A stretch of DNA of 64,000 bases, taken from the NCBI RefSeq assembly GCF_009734405.1, contig NZ_CP046453.1, forward strand, positions 124,001 to 188,000, in the 5' to 3' direction. The number at the start of each line of letters is the position of its first letter. Positions within the stretch are counted from its first letter, which is position 1. The notes below the pieces were generated by a model. That model saw only the letters and a program-made list of their open reading frames with translations, had not been told where the DNA came from and did no database searches. Origin of the DNA: Corynebacterium comes. Lineage in GTDB: Bacteria; Actinomycetota; Actinomycetes; Mycobacteriales; Mycobacteriaceae. Shown in pieces: positions 1-8,783 of the stretch. The translations under genes were made by a program, and so were the position numbers.

Positions 1-158
1 TGGATGACCGCGCCCTGCACGGCCTGCGGCAGTTGGCCGTGCGCTTCCACAGAGGTTTCTATACCATCGTCCGCAACTGGAGAATTCACCCACCGCACCG
101 TCGGTTGGCACAACGGGGTCGGCTCGGATCCCGCCTGCAGGAGGTGCTGTCACCGTGA
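1..158 (+). CDS. C-terminal 51 residues of an unidentified protein, cut by the window edge
   Basis: An open frame runs in from the window edge (codons in phase with base 3) and ends at a TGA at 156-158 that overlaps the GTG start of crtE by three bases, a layout typical of translationally coupled genes. The 51 visible residues are basic and aromatic (RQLAVRFHRGFYTIVRNWR near the start) and show no motif I can assign. In Corynebacterium glutamicum the gene beside crtE is the MarR-type crtR, but it is divergent there, so this is not clearly that gene. The frame is supported mainly by the overlap; the identity is unknown. Confidence 0.45.
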   Translation, partial: DDRALHGLRQLAVRFHRGFYTIVRNWRIHPPHRRLAQRGRLGSRLQEVLSP

Positions 159-1123
159 CCGAGGACCTGGAGACACGGGTCGACGCTTCGCTGGAGCTGC
201 TGGAGGATTTCCTGGCGCGCGGACGGCGGCACCACGTGTCGAACGATGTCCCGTTGCTGGCGATGGCCTACGACGGGGTGGCCACCTTCTCGCTGGGAGG
301 CAAACATCTGCGCTCCCGGCTGGTGCACATCTCCGCCGGAGACGTCACCGGCGAGGAGCTGTACGCGGCCACCGTTTTCGGTGCCTGTGTGGACCTGCTG
401 CACGGGGCCTTCCTCATCCACGACGACATCATCGACCGCGATGACATGCGCCGAGGACGGAAGACGATCCACGCCGCGGTCCGGGAGACCTACGGGGACG
501 CCCACCTGGGGACCTCGCTGGCCATCGTCGCCGGGGACCTGGGGATCAACGGTGCCCTGCAGCTGCTGCTGACCTCGGATCTGGCGGATGACCTGGTCCG
601 CCGCGGTATGCGGCTGCTCTCGGCCGCGGCGCACGAGACCATCACCGGTGAGATCCTCGACATCGCGCATCTGGCTGAGCCGGATCCGGACCTGGAGCAG
701 GTCCGGTTGAGCAATCACCTCAAGACCAGCGAGTACAGCTTCGGCACCCCGCTCAAGCTCGGCGCGCTGGCCGCCGGGCGGGATCCGGAGACGATGAGGC
801 CGATCGCGCATGCGCTGGGCAACGCCTACCAGGCGGCCGATGACATCGCCGGCGCAGTGGGTGACAGTGCGGTCACCGGGAAGCAGACCGCAGGGGATGT
901 GGTGAACAGGCGCGCGACGCTGGTGACGATGAGAATGCCCGCCGACGGGCCGACTGATCCGCAGACCCTGGCGGAGATCATCCGTACCGTCATCGCGGAG
1001 GGTGACGCGTACCTGGCCGACGCCCGCAGACTCATCGACGAGATCGACCTGGCTCCGGGCATCCGGGAGAATCTGCACCACATCACGAAACGAATCGAAG
1101 GGATGCTGCGTGCCCATGCCTGA
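155..1123 (+). CDS. crtE: Geranylgeranyl diphosphate synthase CrtE
   Basis: Trans-prenyltransferase of 322 residues that condenses isopentenyl diphosphate with allylic diphosphates to C20 geranylgeranyl diphosphate, the precursor of phytoene. The first aspartate-rich motif is DDIID at residues 90-94, followed by RGRKT; the second, around 229-237 (DDIAGAVGD), is less canonical, as often seen in corynebacterial CrtE. The GTG start overlaps the stop of the preceding frame, and its own stop overlaps crtB. It is the first gene of the pigment operon. Family and role are clear from motifs and from the five crt genes that follow. Confidence 0.93.
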   Translation: MTEDLETRVDASLELLEDFLARGRRHHVSNDVPLLAMAYDGVATFSLGGKHLRSRLVHISAGDVTGEELYAATVFGACVDLLHGAFLIHDDIIDRDDMRRGRKTIHAAVRETYGDAHLGTSLAIVAGDLGINGALQLLLTSDLADDLVRRGMRLLSAAAHETITGEILDIAHLAEPDPDLEQVRLSNHLKTSEYSFGTPLKLGALAAGRDPETMRPIAHALGNAYQAADDIAGAVGDSAVTGKQTAGDVVNRRATLVTMRMPADGPTDPQTLAEIIRTVIAEGDAYLADARRLIDEIDLAPGIRENLHHITKRIEGMLRAHA

Positions 1124-2027
1124 GCAGACGCCCCCGGACCGTGGGCAGCTGGAGGATTTCCTGGACCGCTACGACCGCGCGGCGGTCAAGGCCGCCCATG
1201 AGGTGATCCTCTCCTATTCGACGAGTTTCTCCCTGGCCACCCGTCTGCTGGAGAAGCAGGTGCGCACGGACATCCGCAACCTCTACGCCATGGTGCGCAT
1301 TGCGGATGAGATCGTCGACGGCACCGCGCGTGCCGCAGGTCTGAGCCACGGGGAGATCGCCGCCGCGCTGGACGACTACGAGCGCGCGGTCCTCGCCGCC
1401 CCCGGGCGACGTTTCCACGTGGACCCGGTCCTGCACGCCTACGCCGTCAGTGCCCGGCGATGCGGTTTCAACCCGGAGCACGTGACGGCATTCTTCTCCT
1501 CCATGCGTCGGGATCTGAACCAGACGACCTATGACGAGCAGAGCTTCGAGGACTACGTCTACGGCTCGGCCGAGGTCATCGGTCTGCTCTGCCTGTCGGC
1601 CTTCCTGGTCGATCACCCGGTCACGGACGCCCAGCGCAGCCGGATGGAGGACGGGGCGCGTTCCCTCGGCGCCGCCTTCCAGAAGATCAACTTCCTGCGG
1701 GACCTGGCGGAGGACTCCGACACCCTGGGGCGCGCCTATTTCCCGGGCCTTGCCGGACACGAACTGACCGAGGAACACAAGGCAGACCTGATCGCCGACA
1801 TCCGCGCGGATCTCGCCCACGCCCGGACTGTCATACCGCTGCTGCCTCTGTCCGCCCGTACCGGAGTGTTGGCGGCGGCGGAACTGTTCACCACGCTGAC
1901 CGACCGACTGGAGGAACTGCCCGCAGCGGAACTGACCAGCCGCCGCGTCAGCGTGCCGCGTCGGACGAAGCTGGCGATACTGGCACGGGCGGTCGCCACC
2001 GCACGTCGCATGACGCACACAAGCTGA
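1116..2027 (+). CDS. crtB: Phytoene synthase CrtB
   Basis: Squalene/phytoene synthase-family enzyme of about 303 residues that joins two geranylgeranyl diphosphates head to head to phytoene. Visible family features are the N-terminal YSTSFSLATRLL block, DIRNLYAMVRIADEIVDGT carrying the first aspartate-rich motif, and GAAFQKINFLRDLAED carrying the second. It matches the C. glutamicum CrtB pattern closely. The ATG at 1116 overlaps the crtE stop by 8 bases; an in-frame GTG at 1110 is an alternative and is better spaced from the AAGGGA at 1098-1103. In C. glutamicum an MmpL-type gene separates crtE from crtB; here the two genes touch. Confidence 0.93.
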   Translation: MPEQTPPDRGQLEDFLDRYDRAAVKAAHEVILSYSTSFSLATRLLEKQVRTDIRNLYAMVRIADEIVDGTARAAGLSHGEIAAALDDYERAVLAAPGRRFHVDPVLHAYAVSARRCGFNPEHVTAFFSSMRRDLNQTTYDEQSFEDYVYGSAEVIGLLCLSAFLVDHPVTDAQRSRMEDGARSLGAAFQKINFLRDLAEDSDTLGRAYFPGLAGHELTEEHKADLIADIRADLAHARTVIPLLPLSARTGVLAAAELFTTLTDRLEELPAAELTSRRVSVPRRTKLAILARAVATARRMTHTS

Positions 2028-2065
2028 CCCGAAGTTCCGGACCCGAAGAAACGAGAATCAGACAC

Positions 2066-3670
2066 ATGGCAGACAACATCCCCCGCACGGCCGTCGTGAT
2101 CGGCGCCGGTGTCGCCGGACTGGCCACCGCCGCGCTGCTGGCCAGGGACGGCATACAGGTCACCGTCGTCGAGCGCACCGACACCGTCGGGGGCCGCGCC
2201 GGTGACCTGAGCCTGGCTGAGCACCCCGGTTTCCGCTGGGACACCGGCCCCTCCTGGTACCTGATGCCGGACGCCTTCGACCATTTCTTCCGGTTGCTGG
2301 GCACCACCACCGAGGAGCAGATCGACCTGGTCGACCTGAGCCCGGCGTACCGGGTGTTCTCCGAGGGGGAGACCCCGGTGGACGTGCCCAGCGGTGTCGA
2401 CGCAGCTGCGGAGCTGTTCGAATCCCTGGAACCCGGTGCCGGCGAGAAGCTGCGCGAGTACCTCGACAGCGCCGGCGACACCTACCGCATCGCCATCGAA
2501 CGCTTCCTCTACACCACGTTCTCTTCGCCGGGCCCGCTGCTGCACCGTGACGTCCGTCAGCGTCTGGGCAAGCTGGCCAGGCTGCTGACCCAGCCGTTGG
2601 ATTCCTTCGTCAACGAGCGCTTCCGGGACAACCGGCTGCGTCAGATGCTCACCTATCCGGCCGTGTTCCTGTCCTCCCGACCGGAGAACACGCCCTCGAT
2701 GTACCACCTGATGAGCCACACCGACCTGGTGCAGGGCGTGCGTTACCCGGTGGGTGGCTTCACCGCCGTCATCCAGGCGATCCACCGCCAGGCGGTGGAA
2801 CACGGCGCCACCATCGAGCTGGACACCGAGGTCACGGCCATCACCACCGCGAAGGACGGCCGCCGGGAGAAGGCCACCGGTGTGCGGGTCCGTCGTGCTG
2901 ACGGCCGCGTCGAGGAGATCGCGGCCGACATCGTCGTCTCCGGGGCGGATCTCCACCACACCGAGACCCACCTGCTGCCTGCCCGCCTGCGCACCTACCC
3001 GGAGAAGTACTTCGCCTCGCGCGACCCGGGGCTGGGTACCGTGCTGGTCATGGCGGGTGTGCGCGGCCGGCTGCCGCAGCTGACCCACCATAACCTGCTG
3101 TTCAGCCGTGACTGGTCGGAGGATTTCGAGGCCGTCTTCGACGGTCCGGTTCCCAACCGCCCGCTGGACGCCTCCCATTCCATCTACGTCTCCATGCCCT
3201 CGGCCTCCGACCCGGATGTGGCGCCGGAGGGCCACGAGAACCTCTTCATCCTCGTGCCCGTCCCGGCGGCCGAGGAGATCGGCCACGGGGACGCCTACCG
3301 GGACACCGCATCCGAGCGGGTGGCGGCCATCGCCGACGCCGCGATCGACCAGATCGCCGAGTGGGCGGACGTCCCGGACCTGGCCGAGCGCATCGTCGTG
3401 CGCCGGACCCTGGGCCCGGCCGACTTCGCCGAGCGTTTCCATGCCTGGCGTGGTGGTTCCATCGGTCCGGGTCACTCGCTCCGCCAGTCGGCCTTCCTCC
3501 GTGGGCGCAACGTCTCAGGGAAGGTGGGGGGCCTCTACTACGCGGGTGCCACCACGGTGCCCGGTGTGGGCGTGCCCATGTGTCTGATCTCCGCGGAGAA
3601 CGTGATCAAGCGCCTGCACGGCGACACCAGTCCGGGCCCGCTCCCGGAGCCGGGGGACGCCCGTGCCTGA
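2066..3670 (+). CDS. crtI: Phytoene desaturase CrtI
   Basis: FAD-dependent desaturase of 534 residues that converts phytoene to lycopene. The N-terminal dinucleotide-binding fold is plain (VVIGAGVAGLATA at about residues 10-22, then VVERTDTVGGRAG), and the C-terminal CrtI signature reads GGLYYAGATTVPGVGVPM near residue 500. Length matches bacterial CrtI. It follows crtB after a 38-base gap with only a weak ribosome site, and its stop overlaps the GTG start of crtYe by 8 bases, so it sits in the middle of a single operon. Confidence 0.95.
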   Translation: MADNIPRTAVVIGAGVAGLATAALLARDGIQVTVVERTDTVGGRAGDLSLAEHPGFRWDTGPSWYLMPDAFDHFFRLLGTTTEEQIDLVDLSPAYRVFSEGETPVDVPSGVDAAAELFESLEPGAGEKLREYLDSAGDTYRIAIERFLYTTFSSPGPLLHRDVRQRLGKLARLLTQPLDSFVNERFRDNRLRQMLTYPAVFLSSRPENTPSMYHLMSHTDLVQGVRYPVGGFTAVIQAIHRQAVEHGATIELDTEVTAITTAKDGRREKATGVRVRRADGRVEEIAADIVVSGADLHHTETHLLPARLRTYPEKYFASRDPGLGTVLVMAGVRGRLPQLTHHNLLFSRDWSEDFEAVFDGPVPNRPLDASHSIYVSMPSASDPDVAPEGHENLFILVPVPAAEEIGHGDAYRDTASERVAAIADAAIDQIAEWADVPDLAERIVVRRTLGPADFAERFHAWRGGSIGPGHSLRQSAFLRGRNVSGKVGGLYYAGATTVPGVGVPMCLISAENVIKRLHGDTSPGPLPEPGDARA

Positions 3671-4013
3671 GTTCCTGGTGCCGTTCATCTATCTGACGAT
3701 TCTCCTCGTTGTCCTGGCCTGCATGGTGTTGTGCGACTGGCGCTGGAAACTGGCCTTCTTCCTCGACGCCCGCCGCGCCACGATCCTCAGCGTGGTCGTG
3801 GTGGTGGCCTTCCTCGTCTGGGATGCCTTCGGCATCGCCACCGGGTCCTTCTTCCGCGGCGGTTCCTCCTTCATGACGGGGGTGGTGCTCGCCCCGGAGA
3901 TGCCGGTGGAGGAGCCGGTGTTCCTGTTCTTCCTCACCTACCTGACCATCAACCTGACCTCCGGCACGCGGATGCTTCTCGACGCCCGCGTCTCCCCCGG
4001 GAGGCCGGCGTGA
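3663..4013 (+). CDS. crtYe: C50 carotenoid epsilon-cyclase subunit CrtYe
   Basis: Small integral membrane protein (116 residues, about three hydrophobic segments) of the heterodimeric lycopene-cyclase family. The diagnostic PVEEPVFLFF motif lies near residues 81-90. CrtYe and CrtYf together cyclise both ends of flavuxanthin to decaprenoxanthin in C. glutamicum. The start is a GTG that overlaps the end of crtI by 8 bases; the TGA stop overlaps the GTG of crtYf in a GTGA junction, so the two subunits are probably made in equal amounts by coupled translation. Confidence 0.88.
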   Translation: MPEFLVPFIYLTILLVVLACMVLCDWRWKLAFFLDARRATILSVVVVVAFLVWDAFGIATGSFFRGGSSFMTGVVLAPEMPVEEPVFLFFLTYLTINLTSGTRMLLDARVSPGRPA

Positions 4014-4294
4014 CCTACCTGCTCATCAGCCTGCCCTTCCTCATCCTCGCCGCGGTCCTGTGGGGCGTGCGGCGCAACTCCGCCCCCCGCCAGGTGGCGG
4101 TGACCGCCATCGTCGCGGCGGTGCTCCTGGTGCTCACGGCGGTCTTCGACAACCTCATGATCTGGGCGGAGCTCGTCGGCTACGGTGACGCGCAGCGTCT
4201 CGGCCTGCAGGTGGGCCTGGTTCCGGTCGAGGACTTCTTCTACCCCCTGTTCGTCGCTCTCATCGTCCCGGCCTTCTGGCCGGGGAAAAGGTAG
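4010..4294 (+). CDS. crtYf: C50 carotenoid epsilon-cyclase subunit CrtYf
   Basis: Second cyclase subunit, 94 residues from the GTG at 4010, with three hydrophobic helices and the partner motif VPVEDFFYPLF near residues 70-80. It is somewhat shorter than the C. glutamicum protein, but all three helices are present. A reading frame upstream of 4010 remains open but overlaps crtYe antiphase and lacks hydrophobic character, so the coupled GTG is preferred. Together with CrtYe it forms the terminal rings of the C50 pigment. Confidence 0.86.
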   Translation: MTYLLISLPFLILAAVLWGVRRNSAPRQVAVTAIVAAVLLVLTAVFDNLMIWAELVGYGDAQRLGLQVGLVPVEDFFYPLFVALIVPAFWPGKR

Positions 4295-4302
4295 GTCTGG
4301 CC

Positions 4303-5166
4303 ATGGAAATCATCAGGGGAGTGCTCGCTGCGTCGCGCCCGATCAGCTGGGTCAACACCGCCTTCCCCTTCGGGCTGGCGTACCTGCTTTCCGGTGGGGG
4401 ACTGGACTGGCTGTTCTGGGTCGGGGTGCTCTTCTTCCTCATCCCGTACAACATCGCGATGTACGGCATCAATGACGTCTTCGACTACGAGTCCGACATC
4501 CGCAACCCGCGCAAGGGTGGCGTCGAGGGTGCGGTCCTGCCCAGGTCGATGCACGCCCCGCTGTTGTGGGCCTCGGCGCTGACCACCATCCCCTTCCTGG
4601 TGGTGCTCTACGCGGCGGGCACCTGGACCTCCGCGCTCTGGCTGACCGTCGCCATGGCTGCGGTGGTCGCCTACTCTGCGCCGCCCATGCGTTTCAAGGA
4701 ACGCCCGGTGCTGGATTCGGTGACGTCCTCCGCGCACTTCGTCACCCCGGCGATCGTCGGCGCCTACATCGCCGGAGACGGCGGGGGAGCCAACTTCTGG
4801 TTCGCGGCCGGCGCCTTCTTCCTCTGGGGCATGGCAAGTCACGCGCTCGGCGCGGTGCAGGATGTGAAGGCGGACCGCGAGGGCGGGCTGAGCTCCATCG
4901 CCACCGCCTTCGGGGCACGGCTGACCACCCGCCTGGCCGCCGGGGCCTACCTGGTGGCCGCGTTGCTGGTGTTCGCCCTGCCTTCGCCGGGCTGGATCGT
5001 CGGTATCGCGGGCCTGGGCTACGTGGCCAACACGCTGCGCTTCTGGAACATCACCGACGAGACCTGCGAGGACGTCAACCGCGCCTGGCGGGTGTTCCTC
5101 TGGCTGAACTACCTGGTGGGCGCGATTGTCACGATCACGCTGGCGGCGGTGTTCATCGGGAGCTAG
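4303..5166 (+). CDS. crtEb: Lycopene elongase CrtEb (UbiA-type prenyltransferase)
   Basis: UbiA-superfamily membrane prenyltransferase of 287 residues that adds two C5 units to lycopene, giving flavuxanthin, the step that makes the pigment C50. Two aspartate-rich motifs bind the diphosphate through magnesium: NDVFDYESD at residues 57-65 and DVKAD at 187-191. About eight hydrophobic segments alternate through the chain. It is the last crt gene, 8 bases after crtYf. Its TAG shares a CTAG tetranucleotide with the stop of the convergent peptidase gene, so no separate terminator fits between them. Confidence 0.92.
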   Translation: MEIIRGVLAASRPISWVNTAFPFGLAYLLSGGGLDWLFWVGVLFFLIPYNIAMYGINDVFDYESDIRNPRKGGVEGAVLPRSMHAPLLWASALTTIPFLVVLYAAGTWTSALWLTVAMAAVVAYSAPPMRFKERPVLDSVTSSAHFVTPAIVGAYIAGDGGGANFWFAAGAFFLWGMASHALGAVQDVKADREGGLSSIATAFGARLTTRLAAGAYLVAALLVFALPSPGWIVGIAGLGYVANTLRFWNITDETCEDVNRAWRVFLWLNYLVGAIVTITLAAVFIGS

Positions 5167-6518
5167 ACCCCGCAGAAGCGGCGCACCAGCGAGCGGTAGG
5201 CCTTCACCGTGAGGTCGAGGTCCTCCAGTTCCAGGTGCTCGTCGTGGGTGTGCAGCTGGGAGAAGACGTCGCCGAGGGTGCGTTCCCGGGCGTGGAGGGC
5301 GAAGCCGTAGCCGTTGCCGCCGAGACGTCGGCCGAAGCGCAGGTCCGAGCCGCCGGCGGCGATGGTGGGTACGACGGGGACACCGGGGAAGAATTCATCG
5401 AAGGTGTCCACGAGGGCGTCATAAAGCGGACCCGAGGTGGGGGAGACCGTGGCGGGCTCGGAGATGAGGTGTTCGATGCGCACCTGGTCGGCGAGGTCGC
5501 CGAGGGCCTCAAGCAGGAGCGCGTCCACGTCGTCCTGCGTTGTTCCCGGCAGCGGCCGGATGTCCAGATCGAGCGTCGCCGCCGACGGCAGCACGTTGAT
5601 GGCCGCGCCGGAACGCAGGATGGTCTGCGAGATGGTCAGGCGTGACAGCGCGTGGGCGTAGCGCTTGAGGTCCTCGCCGAAGTGCTCGAAGGCCGAGGGG
5701 TCGGTGCCCTCCAGGAGGGCGGTCTCGATCTCGGGGGAGAATCGGAATGCCCGGACGAAACCCTGCCAGAGGTGATCCTGGGACACGGGAATGTCGATGT
5801 GCGAGATGCGGCGCGCGACCTCGGCGATCTTCACCACCGCCGAATCGCGGCCGTAGGGGTTGGAGCCGTGGCCCGCGTCGCCGGAGACGTGCAGGCGGCG
5901 CTGCGCGGCGCCCTTCTCACCGACGACCAGCACCAGGGCGTCGGAGCCGTCGGCGATGGGCAGGTGGGAGCCACCGGTCTCGGAGACGGTGTTGCGCCAG
6001 GAGAAGGCCTCGGGGTGGTGCTCGGAGAGCCACTTCGCCCCGAGACCGCCGCGGGCCTCCTCGTCGGCGACGCCCACGAAGGTGAGGGTGCCGGTGGGGC
6101 GTCCGGTGAGGGCGGCGTCGCGAAGCACGGCGGCCATGGTGGCGGTGATGAACAGCATGTCCATCGCGCCGCGGCCGTAGATGCGGCCGTCCTTGATCTC
6201 CGCGCCGAAGGGGTCGACGGTCCAGTGATGCCGGTCCACGGGCACGACGTCGGTGTGGCCGAGGAAGGTCAGCGGTTCGGCGTAGGGGTCAGTGCCGGGG
6301 AGCGTGACCACGATGCTCACGCGCCCGGGTGCGGATTCATAGCGGTTGATCTCCACGCCGGGGACGCCGTCGAAGAAGAGCTCGAGGGTGTCCGCATTGT
6401 GGACCTCCTGGCCCGAGGCGGGCGTGAGGTCGTTGACGCAGGCGTTGCGGATGAGCGCGCGGAGGAGGGCGAGGGTGTCGTCGTAGAGCGGCATGAACTC
6501 CAACCTATCCACTCTCAT
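5163..6518 (-). CDS. M20-family metallopeptidase / amidohydrolase
   Basis: Zinc-dependent M20 peptidase of 451 residues (ArgE/DapE/CPG2 superfamily). Metal and catalytic residues appear in the expected order: GHTDVVP (His88, Asp90), GAMD (Asp120), ADEEARGG (Glu153 catalytic, Glu154 metal), and a C-terminal His in FALHARERT. The lid domain contains SGDAGHGSNP. The substrate is probably a dipeptide or N-acyl amino acid; the sequence does not decide. An internal ATG at 6494 (protein starting MPLYDDTL) sits just behind a GGAG and may be the true start. It converges on the carotenoid operon. Confidence 0.85.
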   Translation of the reverse strand: MRVDRLEFMPLYDDTLALLRALIRNACVNDLTPASGQEVHNADTLELFFDGVPGVEINRYESAPGRVSIVVTLPGTDPYAEPLTFLGHTDVVPVDRHHWTVDPFGAEIKDGRIYGRGAMDMLFITATMAAVLRDAALTGRPTGTLTFVGVADEEARGGLGAKWLSEHHPEAFSWRNTVSETGGSHLPIADGSDALVLVVGEKGAAQRRLHVSGDAGHGSNPYGRDSAVVKIAEVARRISHIDIPVSQDHLWQGFVRAFRFSPEIETALLEGTDPSAFEHFGEDLKRYAHALSRLTISQTILRSGAAINVLPSAATLDLDIRPLPGTTQDDVDALLLEALGDLADQVRIEHLISEPATVSPTSGPLYDALVDTFDEFFPGVPVVPTIAAGGSDLRFGRRLGGNGYGFALHARERTLGDVFSQLHTHDEHLELEDLDLTVKAYRSLVRRFCGV

Positions 6519-6593
6519 GCGTGCCGCCGGTGATTGGGCAGGATCATCAGGTCACGGATTGGAAAACTTCCCGCGACACGGCTATGTGCTCCG

Positions 6594-6599
6594 TAGAGT
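6594..6599 (+). promoter_or_regulatory. -10 hexamer of a leaderless promoter
   Basis: TAGAGT fits the corynebacterial TANANT box and lies six bases before the ATG at 6606, so the transcript of the release-factor-like gene probably begins at its start codon. No clear -35 is visible. Confidence 0.5.
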
Positions 6600-6605
6600 G
6601 GATTT

Positions 6606-7691
6606 ATGAATACCAGGAACATCATCACCGACTCGGATCCTGTCCGCCATGATGCTCTCCGTGACCTGGCCACGAAGCCGGGGCCCACGGTATCCATCGT
6701 GATCCCCACCCACCGTGGTGGTGCGGAAACCCTCTCTGATTCCCAGCGACTCCGTCCGCTGCTCGAGCAGGCACGCAAGGAACTTGCCGAGCGCTACCCG
6801 GACACCGACGCCGACGCCCTGCTCGCCCCCGTTCAGTCGCTCGCCGACTCACGGAGATTCTGGCAGGAGCAGGTCGACGGCCTGGCGATCTTTGCCTCCC
6901 CGGACGGTGTCCGCCACTTCCGTACCGACCGTGACTTCGTCCCCGCCGTCACCGTGGGCGATCACCCCAACCTGCGCCCCATCCTGCCCTTGTTCACCGA
7001 GGATCAGGAGTTCCTGCTCCTGGCCGTCGGCCGGGGCAAGGTCCGCATCTTCGAGGGTGACCGTGCGACCATCACCGAACTCCCGTTGGGGGACATCCCC
7101 GCCTCGGACGAGGACGCTGAGGGCGTGAACACCCGCGAGCCGCAGATCACGCGGCAGTATTCCCAGACCTCCGCCGCTCACGGTCAGGGCCCCCGGGACT
7201 ACAACGTGCGCAACGGTTTCCTCCAGCAGGTGAGCAAGGGCTTCGAGGCCCTCTTCACCAACGATCACCGCCCGCTGATCCTGGCCACCCTCGAGGAATA
7301 TCGCGGGGCCATCGCCGAGCACATCACCACCGTGAAGGTGCTCGAGGACATCGTCCCCGGCTCCCCGAGTGACCTCTCCGACGCACAGCTGCACAAGAAG
7401 GCCTGGCCGATCGCTGCGGCCGCAGGGCAGCGTGGACACGAAGCCACCCTCGAGCGTCTCGGCGAGGCCCTCGGCACCGGGCGTGCGACCAATGATCCCG
7501 GCCTGATCGGCAGCGACTCCGCCGCCGGCCGGGTGGCCACTCTGGTCCTGGCGGAACGTGCCCTCACCGAGGATGCGCGCGCCGATGAACTCGACGCGGC
7601 CATCGCCAACACCCTGGCTAATCGTGGCGCTATCGACGTCGTGCCCGAACTGCCGGGCAACCACGCCGCCGGAGCGATCTTCCGCTATTAG
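6606..7691 (+). CDS. Bacterial eRF1-like protein, baeRF family 3 type
   Basis: Protein of 361 residues with the layout of the bacterial archaeo-eukaryotic release-factor families (baeRF): an N-terminal VSIVIPTHRGG block followed by QRLRPLLEQA, a central segment with LLAVGRGKVRIFEGD, the linker TREPQITRQYSQTSAAHGQG, and a C-terminal domain with HRPLILATLEEYRGAI. Comparative work proposes that such proteins act on ribosomes or tRNAs under stress, but I know of no direct demonstration for this subfamily. The gene stands alone between divergent and downstream units, has a leaderless-type promoter, and is followed by the bioB operator region. Confidence 0.7.
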   Translation: MNTRNIITDSDPVRHDALRDLATKPGPTVSIVIPTHRGGAETLSDSQRLRPLLEQARKELAERYPDTDADALLAPVQSLADSRRFWQEQVDGLAIFASPDGVRHFRTDRDFVPAVTVGDHPNLRPILPLFTEDQEFLLLAVGRGKVRIFEGDRATITELPLGDIPASDEDAEGVNTREPQITRQYSQTSAAHGQGPRDYNVRNGFLQQVSKGFEALFTNDHRPLILATLEEYRGAIAEHITTVKVLEDIVPGSPSDLSDAQLHKKAWPIAAAAGQRGHEATLERLGEALGTGRATNDPGLIGSDSAAGRVATLVLAERALTEDARADELDAAIANTLANRGAIDVVPELPGNHAAGAIFRY

Positions 7692-7706
7692 CTTTCCCCG
7701 CCCGAA

Positions 7707-7731
7707 CCCCACTGAACGGTGTTCAGTGGGG
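7707..7731. promoter_or_regulatory. Perfect palindrome, probable BioQ operator 1
   Basis: Two 11-base arms (CCCCACTGAAC at 7707-7717 and GTTCAGTGGGG at 7721-7731) flank GGT. The core TGAAC-N3-GTTCA resembles the motif TGAAC-N3-GTTAC reported for the TetR-type biotin regulator BioQ of C. glutamicum. It overlaps the -35 region of the bioB promoter. A second role as a weak terminator for the gene ending at 7691 is possible, but no T-run follows. Confidence 0.7.
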
Positions 7732-7736
7732 TTCGC

Positions 7737-7772
7737 TACACTCGGCTCCAATCCATTAAACGCTGTTCAATG
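7737..7772 (+). promoter_or_regulatory. bioB promoter -10 and probable BioQ operator 2
   Basis: TACACT at 7737-7742 is a good -10 box. Downstream of the expected transcription start lies a second, imperfect palindrome, CATTAAAC (7754-7761) and GTTCAATG (7765-7772) around GCT, with the same half-site logic as operator 1. A repressor bound at both sites would cover the -35 region and the start of the transcript. An in-frame ATG at 7770 lies inside this operator and is therefore an unlikely start. Confidence 0.6.
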
Positions 7773-7787
7773 ACTGGAGCCTCACCC

Positions 7788-8783
7788 GTGTCCGACATCC
7801 TCGCCCTCGCCCGCGCCACCGCCCTGGAGAAGGGGGAGGGCCTCAGGGAGCCGGAGCTTCTTCAGGTCCTCGAACTCGGTGACGAGCACCTCCCCGAGCT
7901 CCTCGACCTCGCACACCAGGTGCGTCTGCGCTGGTGCGGCGAGGAGGTCGAGATCGAGGGGATCATCTCCCTCAAGACGGGCGGCTGCCCGGAGGACTGC
8001 CACTTCTGCTCCCAGTCGGGACTCTTCGAGTCCCCCGTGCGCTCGGTGCAGCTCGACGTCGCCGAGCTCGTCGAGGCCGCGAAGCAGACGCAGAAATCCG
8101 GCGCCACCGAGTTCTGCATCGTCGCCGCCGTCAAGGGTCCGGACGAGCGCCTCATGGCACAGCTCGAGGAGGCCGTCACCGCCGTCTACGCGGAGGTGGA
8201 TATCCACGTCTCGGTGTCCGTGGGGATCCTCACCCGGGAGCAGGTCGACCGCCTGAAGGCTGTCGGAGTCAAGCGCTACAACCACAACCTCGAGTCCGCA
8301 CGATCCTTCTTCCCACGCGTGGCCACCACCCACACCTGGGACGATCGCCACCGCACCCTGGAGATGATCCGCGACGCCGGCATCGAGGTCTGCTCCGGCG
8401 GCATCCTCGGCATGGGCGAGTCCCTCGCGCAGCGCGCCGAGTTCGCCGTCCAGCTCGCCGCGTTCGCACCCGAAGAGGTCCCGATCAACTTCCTCGACCC
8501 GCGCCCCGGCACCCCCTTCGCTGATCGCCCGCTCATCGACGCCGCCGAGGCCCTCAAGGCCACCGCCATGCTGCGGCTGGCCATGCCGAAGGCCACCCTG
8601 CGTTTCGGCGGCGGCCGCGAACTGACCCTCGGAGACCTCGGCGTGCAGAAGGGTCTGGCTGGCGGCGCGAACGCGTTGATCGTCGGCAACTACCTGACCA
8701 CCCTGGGCCGCCCCATGGAGGAGGACCTCGACATGCTCGACGGACTGCGCATCCCGATCAAGGCCGTCGGCCAGGTCATCTGA
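7788..8783 (+). CDS. bioB: Biotin synthase BioB
   Basis: Radical SAM enzyme of 331 residues that inserts sulfur into dethiobiotin in the last step of biotin synthesis. The radical cluster ligands are Cys67, Cys71 and Cys74 in [14 protein letters not shown], and the later [12 protein letters not shown] block is typical of BioB. The GTG at 7788 is preferred because a TGGAG stands eight bases before it; the upstream ATG at 7770 lies within the operator. It overlaps bsaP at TGATG. Regulation by biotin through BioQ is inferred from the two operators. Confidence 0.95.
   Translation: MSDILALARATALEKGEGLREPELLQVLELGDEHLPELLDLAHQVRLRWCGEEVEIEGIISLKTGGCPEDCHFCSQSGLFESPVRSVQLDVAELVEAAKQTQKSGATEFCIVAAVKGPDERLMAQLEEAVTAVYAEVDIHVSVSVGILTREQVDRLKAVGVKRYNHNLESARSFFPRVATTHTWDDRHRTLEMIRDAGIEVCSGGILGMGESLAQRAEFAVQLAAFAPEEVPINFLDPRPGTPFADRPLIDAAEALKATAMLRLAMPKATLRFGGGRELTLGDLGVQKGLAGGANALIVGNYLTTLGRPMEEDLDMLDGLRIPIKAVGQVI

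Noticed and set aside
1736..3475. A 579-codon minus-strand frame under crtB and crtI.
   Set aside because: It is the antisense of two well-recognised genes and shows the low-complexity Gly/Val/Arg composition of GC-rich shadow frames.
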